Assembly: GCA_934636435.1 (NCBI GenBank)
Contig: CAKUAQ010000001.1
Location: forward strand, 1-64,000
Length of the DNA: 64,000 bases
Origin: an uncultured Eubacteriales bacterium
Lineage (GTDB): Bacteria; Bacillota; Clostridia; Oscillospirales; Acutalibacteraceae
Reading direction: 5' to 3'
Position numbers and translations under genes: made by a program. Under the pieces are notes generated by a model. It saw nothing but the letters and a program-made list of their open reading frames with translations, searched no databases and had not been told where the DNA came from. Positions 18,681 to 27,280 of this stretch are shown here, one piece after another. Position 1 is the stretch's first letter; each line of letters opens with the position of its first letter.

Positions 18681-20135
18681 ATGAAGATTATCACCCCGGA
18701 GCAATTCGGTGCCGTCGCCGACGGCATCACCAATGACCTTTATGCGGTTTCTCTGGCGCTGGCCGAGGCGATGGCGGGAGACTGCACCGTGGAATTTGCG
18801 GCGGATAAGACCTACTATCTGGGCTATGACGGCCGGGTGGAGGCGCTGGCGGCGTTTGCGCTGCACGACTGCAAGAATGTGACCCTGCGGGGATGCAGGA
18901 CCCGTATCCTCATCGACCGGCCGCTGTATTATACCGAGATCGTCCGCACCGAAAACACCGTTCTGGAGGGCTTTATCTTTGATTATCGGGTGCGTCCCTT
19001 TGCACTGGGGACGGTGCTGGAGCGGGACGACGAGGCGCTGACGGCGGTGGTGCAGGCGGATCGCAGCCTGCAGATCGACCGGGAGACGGATACGGAGTTT
19101 GCGGTGCTGCAGCGGGACGACGGTCGGTATCACCTGTTTCTCCGGGGTGTGGAGCCGCTGGAGGAGGAGAACCGGTACCGGCTCCACTTCCGGGATGTGG
19201 CGGACACCCGGCGGTTCCTCAAGATGACCGACACCTATCCGGTCATTCTGCCGTTGCCGGGCTTCGCCCATCGGATCGAGCGGGCGTTTTCCGTTACCGA
19301 CAACACCGATTTCACCATGCGGCATTGCCGGGTGTGGAGCATGGCGCGGTTCGGCTTTGCCATCCTGCGGAATTACGGCACGCTGCTGTTTGACGATCTG
19401 CGGGTGGAAAAGGCGCCGGGCGAGCCCTGCAAGATCGTGGGCTGGCGGGACTGCTTCCATGTGAAGGAGAACCACGCCAAGTGCCTCTGGTATCGGTGCT
19501 ATGCGGAATACTGCTACGACGATATTTTCAATATTTCCGCTTCCACTCTCCATGTGCAGGAGGTGCTCTCCGAGACGGAGCTGGACTTCCGCTGGCGGGA
19601 AACGGGGGGCACCTACCCCTGTGTGGAAAAGGGGGATACCTTTTCCATCGTGGACACGGAGACCGGCCGGGATTACGGCACCGCCGTCGTCCGCGAGGTG
19701 GTGCGGCAGGAGGGCGGTCACAACGTGATCCGCTTCTGTACCCCCTTCCGGGGGGTGCCGGCGGGCGAGAGCATTTTCGCCTTCGATCTGGATAATGTGG
19801 CGCCCGGCTCCATCATTGAGGAATGCGATTTCCGGGGCACCTTCCGGTTCCGGGGTCCCATCGAGATCCGCCATTCCGACTTCTATGTTGCCAGAATGTG
19901 GATCGATGTGTACGAACGGCTGGAGGGTCCCGTCCCCCGGGACGTGTGCTTCCGGGATTGCACGCTCACCTGCGACGATGAGGAAAATCCCTATTTCCAC
20001 ATCGTAGCGCAGAGAAAATCCGTGCAGACGGAGCAGCCGTATCATCTGGAGAATATCGTGTTTGAACACTGCCGTTTGCCGGTGAAAACGCTGGAGATCG
20101 ACCCGCTGGATAAGCCCTATGTGCGGCTGCCGTGA
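18681..20135 (+). CDS. soluble right-handed beta-helix protein (pectate-lyase-like fold), probable glycan hydrolase or lyase
   Basis: 484 residues, no signal peptide, so cytoplasmic. It begins with the pectate-lyase-type entry PEQFGAVADGITNDLYAV, then short repeating strands. Conserved central block: CFHVKENHAKCLW (near 256), YDDIFNIS (near 278), GTFRFRGPIEI (near 386), EGPVPRDVCFRDCTLT. The same blocks occur in the membrane-anchored protein at 21294-23144, so the two are paralogs. The HVK and DD elements recall the catalytic centres of GH28/GH110-type beta-helix enzymes, but family assignment is tentative. It lies directly after the importer genes, fitting intracellular processing of imported oligosaccharide. 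Confidence 0.75.
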   Translation: MKIITPEQFGAVADGITNDLYAVSLALAEAMAGDCTVEFAADKTYYLGYDGRVEALAAFALHDCKNVTLRGCRTRILIDRPLYYTEIVRTENTVLEGFIFDYRVRPFALGTVLERDDEALTAVVQADRSLQIDRETDTEFAVLQRDDGRYHLFLRGVEPLEEENRYRLHFRDVADTRRFLKMTDTYPVILPLPGFAHRIERAFSVTDNTDFTMRHCRVWSMARFGFAILRNYGTLLFDDLRVEKAPGEPCKIVGWRDCFHVKENHAKCLWYRCYAEYCYDDIFNISASTLHVQEVLSETELDFRWRETGGTYPCVEKGDTFSIVDTETGRDYGTAVVREVVRQEGGHNVIRFCTPFRGVPAGESIFAFDLDNVAPGSIIEECDFRGTFRFRGPIEIRHSDFYVARMWIDVYERLEGPVPRDVCFRDCTLTCDDEENPYFHIVAQRKSVQTEQPYHLENIVFEHCRLPVKTLEIDPLDKPYVRLP

Positions 20136-20156
20136 GGGCTCCGAAATGAGGTTCAA

Positions 20157-21281
20157 ATGAAGCGATACGATATAGCGGCCTATGTATGGCCGGCGTTTAC
20201 CGGCGATGAGCCGCGCTCCCGGCTGTTTTGGCCGGAGGGCATCGGCGAATGGCAAACGGTGAAGAACGAGGTGCGGCAGTATCCGGAATTCAGTCTCAAG
20301 CGGAAACCCCTGTGGGGCTATGTGAATGAGGCAGACCCCGCCGTTATGGAAATGGAGATCGAGCAGGCCGTGTCCCATGGGGTCAATGTGTTTATCTATG
20401 ACTGGTATTGGTACGATGGTCGTCCGTTTTTGGAGAATTGTCTCAACGAGGGCTTTCTCAAGGCGAAGAACCGACAGGATATGCGGTTTTACCTTATGTG
20501 GGCCAATCACGATGTGAATTACGGGTGGGACATCCGTAATTCCACGGCGGATTGCTTCGATTCGGTCATCTGGACGGGGCGGGTGGATGAAAAGCGGTTC
20601 GATGCAGTGTGCGACCGGGTGATCGGGCAGTATTTTACCCGTCCGGAGTATTATTGCATCGACGGCTGTCCGGTGTTTATGATCTACGACATCGACAATC
20701 TGGTAAAAGGATTGGGTGGCGTGGATGTCGCCCGGCGAAAGCTCCACGAGTTTCGGGAAAGGTGCGTGAAAGCCGGTCTGCCGGGCTTACATCTGCAGAT
20801 GGCGCAGTGGGGGAATGTGACCCACAACTATTCCGGACTGGACACCAACGCCGGATGCAACACGGCGATCCTGGCGCACACCTTGGGCTTTGACAGTGCC
20901 ACCAACTACCAGTTTACCCATTTTGTCGATGTGATCCGCAATTACAGCGAGGTGCTGCCGGATGCACAGGCGATGTGGGAGACGTTTTATGCTCAGTATG
21001 ACGGGCGGTATTTTCCCCATGTGTCGGTGGGGTGGGATAACAATCTCCGCTATCGGGGATTCCGCAATGAGTATGTGCGCCATAACGAGCCGGAGGAATT
21101 CAAAAAGGCGCTGTGGGCGGTGAAGGACTTTGTGGATCGTCACAGACTGAAAACGCCCCTCATCACCGTCAACAGCTGGAACGAATGGACGGAATGCAGT
21201 TATCTGGAGCCGGATCTCCTGTATGGGTACGGATATCTTGAGGCGATCCGAGAGGTGTTTGTCAATCAATCCAAAGAGTAA
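20157..21281 (+). CDS. GH99/WbsX-like glycoside hydrolase-type protein
   Basis: 374 residues, cytoplasmic. It starts with IAAYVWPAF, has VFIYDWYWYDGRPFL near 78-92 and the hallmark NSWNEWTECSYLEPD near 339-353, all typical of the WbsX/GH99-like barrel family. In that family the Trp/Asn/Glu motif near the C-terminus lies in the active site. The substrate is probably a mannose- or rhamnose-type linkage, but that is inference. It follows the beta-helix gene by 21 bases and precedes its membrane-bound paralog. Confidence 0.85.
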   Translation: MKRYDIAAYVWPAFTGDEPRSRLFWPEGIGEWQTVKNEVRQYPEFSLKRKPLWGYVNEADPAVMEMEIEQAVSHGVNVFIYDWYWYDGRPFLENCLNEGFLKAKNRQDMRFYLMWANHDVNYGWDIRNSTADCFDSVIWTGRVDEKRFDAVCDRVIGQYFTRPEYYCIDGCPVFMIYDIDNLVKGLGGVDVARRKLHEFRERCVKAGLPGLHLQMAQWGNVTHNYSGLDTNAGCNTAILAHTLGFDSATNYQFTHFVDVIRNYSEVLPDAQAMWETFYAQYDGRYFPHVSVGWDNNLRYRGFRNEYVRHNEPEEFKKALWAVKDFVDRHRLKTPLITVNSWNEWTECSYLEPDLLYGYGYLEAIREVFVNQSKE

Positions 21282-21293
21282 GAGGTGCCGTAT

Positions 21294-23144
21294 ATGAAAC
21301 TGAACCCCAAGAATTTTACGAAAAAGCAGTGGATCATCGCCATTGCCGCGCTGGTGCTGGTGCTGGCGATCATCGGCGGGCTGCTGTGGTTTTTCCTCCT
21401 TTCCGATCCAGGGAAAAACGTGATCGTCAAGAAGCGGCGGAAGATCATCGTCCCCGCGCCCGAAACCAGCGACGTATCCGACCCGTCGGAGGATCCGGGC
21501 GGGGACGGGGACGGGGACGGGGGCGGCTCCTTCCTGGTCAACATCCTGTATAGGGTGCGCAATACGCTCTTCGACCTGTTCGGCGACGAGGAAGGCGGCA
21601 CGGCGTACCTGAACGAAAGCTATGCGGTCAAGACCCTGTATGCCAAGGATTACGGGGTCAAGGGGGACGGCGTCACCGACGACGGCCCCGCCGTTGCCAA
21701 GGCCATTGTTGCCATTATGGACTGCGGTCCCGGCTCCCGGCTGGTTTTTGAAAGCAATAAGACCTACCTCATCAACGATATGCCCACCGCCTCCATCTAT
21801 TTGCAGGGGGTGCGGGGGCTGACCGTGGACGGGGGCAACAGCACCTTCCTGCTGAAAAACAAGCGGCAGTATGTGTCGCTGTCGGGGACCAAGGACTGCA
21901 CGGTGGAGAATTTCCGTTTTGACCATGCGGTGAAGTCCGCATTCACCGCCGCCTATGTGCGCACGGATAGCAACGGTATTCTTATGCGCGCCGATCGGGA
22001 TATCGGTCTGGCGGACGGAGAGAAATACGGGTCGCCCATCTCCGACTGGTTCGGGGTCATCAATAAGCACGACAGCCGCTATCATATGTATGTCGCCTCC
22101 TATACGATGGTGAGCCGGAGCGAACGGACCTTCTATATACAATTCACCGAGGATGCCAACACCAATAACTGGGCGGCCAACGGGCTGCTGGAGCAGTACG
22201 GGATGATCTGCCCCATGCCCGGCACCGGCCACACCAGCGAGCGGGGCTTCACCATCGACGGCAACGATTCCTGTACCCTGTCGGCGATCAAAATTCACGA
22301 TTGCTCCCGGTTCGGTATGTATATCGGCAGCAACACGGGTAAGCTGACGTTCCGGGCGGTGGATTTTGTCCCGGCGGAAAATGATCTGGATCGGAAGATG
22401 AACTTCACCTCCTGGCGGGATGCGTTCCATGTGAAGGATAACACCGCCTCCATCCATTGGGAGAATTGCGTGGCCACCGGCAATTATGACGATGTGTTCA
22501 ACATCTCCAGCACCACCTGCCATCTCAAGGAGTACAATCTGGCGAAAAACCGGCTGAACGTGGTGCGGAACGATACCCGAAGCACCTATGTGACCATCGT
22601 GCCGGGAGACACCGTCAACCTGGTGGATACCACCACCGGGGAGGATCTGGGTTCGGCTACCGTCACCCGGGTCATCAGGCAGCAGGGCATCGACAATATT
22701 ATCGTGCTGGATCGGTCTCTGGAGCGGCTGAACGAGACGGGTGAGAGCATTCTTGTGTTCTTCACCAGCCGCTGCGCCCCCGGTTCCACCATCACCGGCT
22801 GCGATTTCGACGGCACCTTCCGTTTCCGGGGGCCGCTGACCGTGACCGATACGAAATTCTACAATATGCGGACCTGGATCGACCTCTATGGAAGCATTGA
22901 GGGACCGGTGCCGAAGAACATCATCTTCCGCAATTGTACAATCACCAAGGCCGGCGGTGCGACGATTATTCTGGGCGCCGACAGCGGAAATACCGAGAAG
23001 AACGCCTATCATATCGAGAATATTCGCTTTGAAAACTGCACGCTGGATCCCACCATGCTGAACCCCTACGCTTCGGATGAGGCCTATGTGATTCTGCGGG
23101 ATTGTAAGGAGCCGGACGGAACAGCCATACCGGACAGGAACTGA
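21294..23144 (+). CDS. membrane-anchored right-handed beta-helix protein, paralog of the upstream soluble one
   Basis: About 616 residues. An N-terminal membrane helix (WIIAIAALVLVLAIIGGLLWFFLL, about 12-35) acts as an uncleaved anchor, followed by a positively charged stop, an Asp/Gly-rich linker, and an outside-facing beta helix starting YGVKGDGVTDDGPAVAKAI. Shared blocks with the 18681-20135 protein are AFHVKDN (near 375), YDDVFNISS (near 398), GTFRFRGPLTV (near 506) and EGPVPKNIIFRNCTIT. Start at 21294 has AGAGG eight bases upstream; a GTG at 21285 is in frame but overlaps that site. Having an extracellular and an intracellular copy suggests two steps on the same linkage. Confidence 0.78.
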   Translation: MKLNPKNFTKKQWIIAIAALVLVLAIIGGLLWFFLLSDPGKNVIVKKRRKIIVPAPETSDVSDPSEDPGGDGDGDGGGSFLVNILYRVRNTLFDLFGDEEGGTAYLNESYAVKTLYAKDYGVKGDGVTDDGPAVAKAIVAIMDCGPGSRLVFESNKTYLINDMPTASIYLQGVRGLTVDGGNSTFLLKNKRQYVSLSGTKDCTVENFRFDHAVKSAFTAAYVRTDSNGILMRADRDIGLADGEKYGSPISDWFGVINKHDSRYHMYVASYTMVSRSERTFYIQFTEDANTNNWAANGLLEQYGMICPMPGTGHTSERGFTIDGNDSCTLSAIKIHDCSRFGMYIGSNTGKLTFRAVDFVPAENDLDRKMNFTSWRDAFHVKDNTASIHWENCVATGNYDDVFNISSTTCHLKEYNLAKNRLNVVRNDTRSTYVTIVPGDTVNLVDTTTGEDLGSATVTRVIRQQGIDNIIVLDRSLERLNETGESILVFFTSRCAPGSTITGCDFDGTFRFRGPLTVTDTKFYNMRTWIDLYGSIEGPVPKNIIFRNCTITKAGGATIILGADSGNTEKNAYHIENIRFENCTLDPTMLNPYASDEAYVILRDCKEPDGTAIPDRN

Positions 23145-23160
23145 ACGAAAGAGGGATATC

Positions 23161-24153
23161 ATGGAGCGACAGGGACTGAACAGCCCGTTTTTCCGGCAGG
23201 AGCGGGTGCCGGATGTGTGCAGCCTGCGGCAGAATTTTGCCAAGGTCTATCGGCTGTGCGATACCGGGCAGATTATCTGCGAAATTTCCATCTCCGCCGG
23301 GCTGAAAAGCCCGGTGGAGATTGCCGCCATCGCCGATCCACATATCTGCAAGGCGGATGCGATGGATGAGCAGGACGAGGAGCTGCGGCTGACCCGGCGG
23401 CGCCGGTTCTATCATGTATATAACGGCGTATCGGTGCGGGCGGTGGAAAACTGTCTGGAGGTGTGCCGGCATTTTCCCCAGACGGTGGTGCTGGGGGATG
23501 TGATCGACTATTGCTCCCATGGCGCATTGACGTTGGCGCAGCAATGCTTGTTCGGGGCAGAGGGAGCGCCCCTGTGCATCCCCGGCAACCACGAATACCG
23601 CAAGCAGATGGACACCGGTCTGCCGGAGAAAACCCCCAATGAGGAAAAGGCCCGTCTGCTGGAGCAGTTCTGGCCCAACGACCTGCATTTTGTGAAGCGG
23701 CAGGTGGCGGAGGACCTCATTCTGCTGGGACTGGATAACGGCACCGGGCATTTCTGGCCGGGAACGCTGGACCGGCTGCGGCAGGAGCTGAGCCGGGCGG
23801 AGGAAAAGGGCTGCAGGGTGCTGATTTTACAGCACATTGCCTTCCGCACCGCCAATTCCCAGGGGGAGACCTCTCTGGCGGATTGGGGCTTTGAGACGCA
23901 GCGGCAGGATTTTTCCCAGGGGGACGGCGCGCTGTGCGGCGCGGCCCGGGATGCGCAGGATCGGCAGATACTGGACCTGATCGCGGGCAAGCCGGATACC
24001 GTCAAGGCAGTCATAACCGGGCATTATCACAGCCTGTTCCGGACGGTTCTGCAGGACAGCGCCGGAGCGCCGACGGCCATCCCGCAATTTTCGTTGGCAG
24101 CGCCGATCTTTGTCGGCTTCTGCGGATTGGTACATATACTGAAGGTGCAATAA
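23161..24153 (+). CDS. calcineurin-like metallophosphoesterase
   Basis: 330 residues, cytoplasmic. The five metal-binding motifs are present in order: ADPHI (near 58), GDVID (near 111), GNHEY (near 141), QH (near 223) and GHYHS (near 286). It would hydrolyse a phosphomonoester or diester; in this context perhaps a phosphorylated sugar or a phosphodiester substituent on the glycan. It is the last gene before an intrinsic terminator. Confidence 0.88.
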   Translation: MERQGLNSPFFRQERVPDVCSLRQNFAKVYRLCDTGQIICEISISAGLKSPVEIAAIADPHICKADAMDEQDEELRLTRRRRFYHVYNGVSVRAVENCLEVCRHFPQTVVLGDVIDYCSHGALTLAQQCLFGAEGAPLCIPGNHEYRKQMDTGLPEKTPNEEKARLLEQFWPNDLHFVKRQVAEDLILLGLDNGTGHFWPGTLDRLRQELSRAEEKGCRVLILQHIAFRTANSQGETSLADWGFETQRQDFSQGDGALCGAARDAQDRQILDLIAGKPDTVKAVITGHYHSLFRTVLQDSAGAPTAIPQFSLAAPIFVGFCGLVHILKVQ

Positions 24154-24161
24154 GCTTCGAT

Positions 24162-24201
24162 GCCGCACAGAACTGCTCGGTGCGTTTTGTGCGGCGTTTT
24201 T
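24162..24201 (+). terminator. intrinsic terminator inside the glycan locus
   Basis: GCCGCAC (24162-24168) pairs with GTGCGGC (24189-24195), followed by GTTTTT. The loop is about 20 bases, so termination may be partial. The next gene starts only 37 bases further and has no visible promoter, which points to read-through. Confidence 0.65.
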
Positions 24202-24237
24202 ATGCAGCAGGCAGCTTGGATGGTGGAGAGTGGATTC

Positions 24238-27111
24238 GTGGACATCAGCGATATCATAGAAGAGATCCGGACAGGAGCGGCGGCCTATCGGCCGTTCCCT
24301 TTCTGGTCGTGGAACGGAAAATTGGAGAAAGAACGGCTGCTCCGGCAGATCGACGAGCTGTATGCGGACGGCATGGGCGGATTCATCATGCACGCCCGCA
24401 GCGGGCTGAAAACCGACTATCTCTCCGAGGAGTGGATGCAGGCGGTGGAGGCCTGCGGCGACTATGGCCGGGCGCGGGGCATGGAGCCGTGGATTTACGA
24501 CGAGAACGGCTGGCCCAGCGGATTTGCCGGCGGCAGGCTGCTGGAGGATGCGCAGAACCGGGATAAATACATCGAGCATACTGTCGGCGCTTTGGATACG
24601 TCGGCGGACGTGTGCTATATACTGGAGGGGGAGCGGCTTGTCCGCACCGACCGTCCGGAGCCGGGGGCCACCTATCTGAATCTCCACATCCGCACCGCCG
24701 CCTCCACCGCCGATATCTGCAACCCGGCGGTGGTGCGCCGGTTCATCGCACTGACCCACGAGGCCTATAAGGCGCGCTTCGGGGCAGATTTTGCCGCCCG
24801 CATTCAGGGCTTTTTCACCGATGAGCCCCAGTATCAGCGCTGGGGCACCCCCTATACGGATATGGTGGCGGCTTACTTCCGGGAGATGTATCACGAGGAT
24901 ATTCTCGACCGGCTGGGGCTGCTGTTTGTGGAAAAGGACGGCTACCGGGATTTCCGCTATCGCTATTGGCGGGCGATGCAGACGCTGATGCTGCATTCCT
25001 TCGCCAAGACCGTGTACGACTGGTGCACGGAAAACGGCGTGCAGCTCACCGGGCATTATATCGAGGAGACCTCCATGGGGTATCAGCTGATGTGCTGCGG
25101 CGGGGTGATGCCGTTCTATGCCTATGAGCATATCCCCGGCATCGACTGGCTGCGGCGGGACACCGACAATGAGCTGCCGGTGCGGCAGGTTTCCTCCGTG
25201 GCGGCGCAGTTGGGGAAGAAGAAGGTGCTCACGGAGTCTTTCGCCTGCTGCGGGTGGGATGTGACCCCCACCGAGCTGCGCCGGATCGTGGGATTTCAGT
25301 TTGTGGGCGGGGTGAACTGGCTGTGCACCCATCTGGTGCCCTATTCCGAGGCGGGACTGCGTAAGCACGATTACCCGGCGCACTATTCCCGCATCAACCG
25401 ATGGGTGGAGCAGGAGTTTCCCGCTTTCAACACGTTTGTGTCGCGGCTGGGCAGCCTGATCGGAGAGAGCGAAGAATTGGTGAATGTGGCGGTGCTGCAT
25501 CCCATTCGCAGCGCCTATTTTGACTACCAGCGGGGAGATGAGCCCAACGAGGAGGAATTCCATATCCGCCCGCTGGACGAAGCTCTGCGCCGGGATGTGC
25601 GGCGGCTGTCCTCCCATGGGGTCAATTATCATTTTGTGGATGAAACGCTGCTGGCCCGGTACGGCTCTGTGGAGGGGACGGCGCTCTGCTGCGGGCGGTG
25701 TCGGTATACCTATTGGGTGCTGCCCCATGTGCAGACCATGGACAGGTCCACCGAGGAGCTGCTGCGGAGGTTCGTACAGAACGGCGGCAAAGTGCTGGTG
25801 CTGGGTGAAAATCCCCGGTATCGGGAGGCGGAGAGCTACGCCTACGACTATCTGGAGGGCAATTGCACCTTTGAGGAGATCTGCGCGGCGCAGCCCTGCC
25901 GGGTGGCGGATCCGGACACGGAGCTATACTACACCTATCGTCGGCTGCAGGGGCGGGATGTGCTGGTGGTACAGAACGCCTCCGGGGAAAACAGCTACAC
26001 CCAGCGATTCCTGCCGGACGGGCGGTATCGCTCCTTTCTGCGGCTGGATCTGAACACGCTGGAGACCGAGAGCGTGCCGCTGGAGCTGGTCTTTGAGCCG
26101 AATGGGTGTATGGTGCTGTTTCCCGATGAGGCACAGGCACGCCCCCGCCCGCACAAGCCGGAGATACCGGTGTATCTGGAGCGGGACGCCGTCACCTTTG
26201 ACGAGAATACGCTGGTGGTGGATACGGTGCGGTATTCCCGGGACGGGGCGGCCTTTTCCGGGCCCTACCCGGTGGCGGGGCTCTTTGCCAAGCTCCTGGA
26301 GGAGCGGTACGAGGGGGACATCTATTTTGCCTATACCTTTTCGGTGCGGGAGCGTCCCGGCCGGCTCTGCCTGCGGGTGGAGCCGATCCCGGGGGCGGAA
26401 TACACCTTCAACGGCCGGCCGCTGACCATGGCCGGCTCCCCGAAGGATCCGGACGTGTGGTGCGCCGATGTGACGGCGCTGGTGCATGGAGGAGATAACA
26501 CGCTGGTGGTCAAGGCCGACTGGCTTCAGAACGACCGCGTATATTACGCCCTGTTCGGCGAAAACGTCACCGAGAGTCTCAAAAACTGTCTGGTCTATGA
26601 CCGGGAATTGGAGCCGGTCTACTGCGTCGGTGATTTCGGTGTGTATACGGACGGCGGATTCCGGGATGTGGGGGACGGCTTTGCGGCGGCGCAGGATTTT
26701 TACATTGCCGCGCCGCCCCGGCGCGTCACCGAGCCGGTGACGGACGGATTGCCCTTCTTCTCCGGCATTCTGACGGTGCGCAAGACCCTGCATCTGACCG
26801 ACCCGGATGTGACCCTCCGTCTCCCCGGCAAAAAAATGGTGGCGCGGGTGCGGCTGAACGGGCACGCGGTGGGAACGGTGCTGTTTGGCGAGACCATCGA
26901 CATCGGCGCCTATGCGGTCGCGGGGGATAACGAGCTGGAGATCGCCTATACCTTCAGCAACCGCAATACCTACGGTCCTCACCACAGCACCGACCCGGTC
27001 ACCCGCCGTTGCGCTGCGCCGGAATTCTTTGAGATGAAGGATTGGAAGGATGGGGTCAGCCCCGGGTATTCCGATGCCTATGAGCTGCTGTGCTTCGGCG
27101 CAGCGCGGTGA
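24238..27111 (+). CDS. GH106-like glycoside hydrolase (alpha-L-rhamnosidase type)
   Basis: About 957 residues without a signal peptide. The N-terminal barrel shows FPFWSWNGKLEKERLLRQID, then GGFIMHARSGLKTDYLSEEW, PWIYDENGWPSGFAGG, FFTDEPQYQRWG and GHYIEETSMGYQ, the pattern of GH106-type hydrolases. The C-terminal third (from about 690) has a beta-sandwich sugar-binding region (VRLNGHAVGTVLFGETIDIGAYAVAGDNELEIAYT) as in GH2-related enzymes. GTG at 24238 is chosen as start because GGAGAG lies nine bases upstream and a terminator occupies 24162-24201; an ATG at 24220 is possible. Rhamnose release is the likely reaction, with moderate confidence in the exact linkage. Confidence 0.75.
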   Translation: MDISDIIEEIRTGAAAYRPFPFWSWNGKLEKERLLRQIDELYADGMGGFIMHARSGLKTDYLSEEWMQAVEACGDYGRARGMEPWIYDENGWPSGFAGGRLLEDAQNRDKYIEHTVGALDTSADVCYILEGERLVRTDRPEPGATYLNLHIRTAASTADICNPAVVRRFIALTHEAYKARFGADFAARIQGFFTDEPQYQRWGTPYTDMVAAYFREMYHEDILDRLGLLFVEKDGYRDFRYRYWRAMQTLMLHSFAKTVYDWCTENGVQLTGHYIEETSMGYQLMCCGGVMPFYAYEHIPGIDWLRRDTDNELPVRQVSSVAAQLGKKKVLTESFACCGWDVTPTELRRIVGFQFVGGVNWLCTHLVPYSEAGLRKHDYPAHYSRINRWVEQEFPAFNTFVSRLGSLIGESEELVNVAVLHPIRSAYFDYQRGDEPNEEEFHIRPLDEALRRDVRRLSSHGVNYHFVDETLLARYGSVEGTALCCGRCRYTYWVLPHVQTMDRSTEELLRRFVQNGGKVLVLGENPRYREAESYAYDYLEGNCTFEEICAAQPCRVADPDTELYYTYRRLQGRDVLVVQNASGENSYTQRFLPDGRYRSFLRLDLNTLETESVPLELVFEPNGCMVLFPDEAQARPRPHKPEIPVYLERDAVTFDENTLVVDTVRYSRDGAAFSGPYPVAGLFAKLLEERYEGDIYFAYTFSVRERPGRLCLRVEPIPGAEYTFNGRPLTMAGSPKDPDVWCADVTALVHGGDNTLVVKADWLQNDRVYYALFGENVTESLKNCLVYDRELEPVYCVGDFGVYTDGGFRDVGDGFAAAQDFYIAAPPRRVTEPVTDGLPFFSGILTVRKTLHLTDPDVTLRLPGKKMVARVRLNGHAVGTVLFGETIDIGAYAVAGDNELEIAYTFSNRNTYGPHHSTDPVTRRCAAPEFFEMKDWKDGVSPGYSDAYELLCFGAAR

Positions 27112-27201
27112 ACAAACTCACCAATTTCTCTGTAAAATCGGAAAAACATTTACGATTGTTGCCCAACAAACGCACTATCTTGCTCTGTTGCCGTCCGGCG
27201 G

Positions 27202-27231
27202 TTGACATTCGATCCAGAGAATCGGTACAAT
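27202..27231 (+). promoter_or_regulatory. consensus sigma-A promoter for the second large secreted protein
   Basis: TTGACA (27202-27207), 18-base spacer, TACAAT (27226-27231). It sits 50 bases before the start codon and shows that this gene is transcribed separately from the operon upstream. Confidence 0.8.
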
Positions 27232-27280
27232 GGAGCCGATGGAGGCAATTCCGATAAAAAATGGCGAAAGGGGAACTGAC

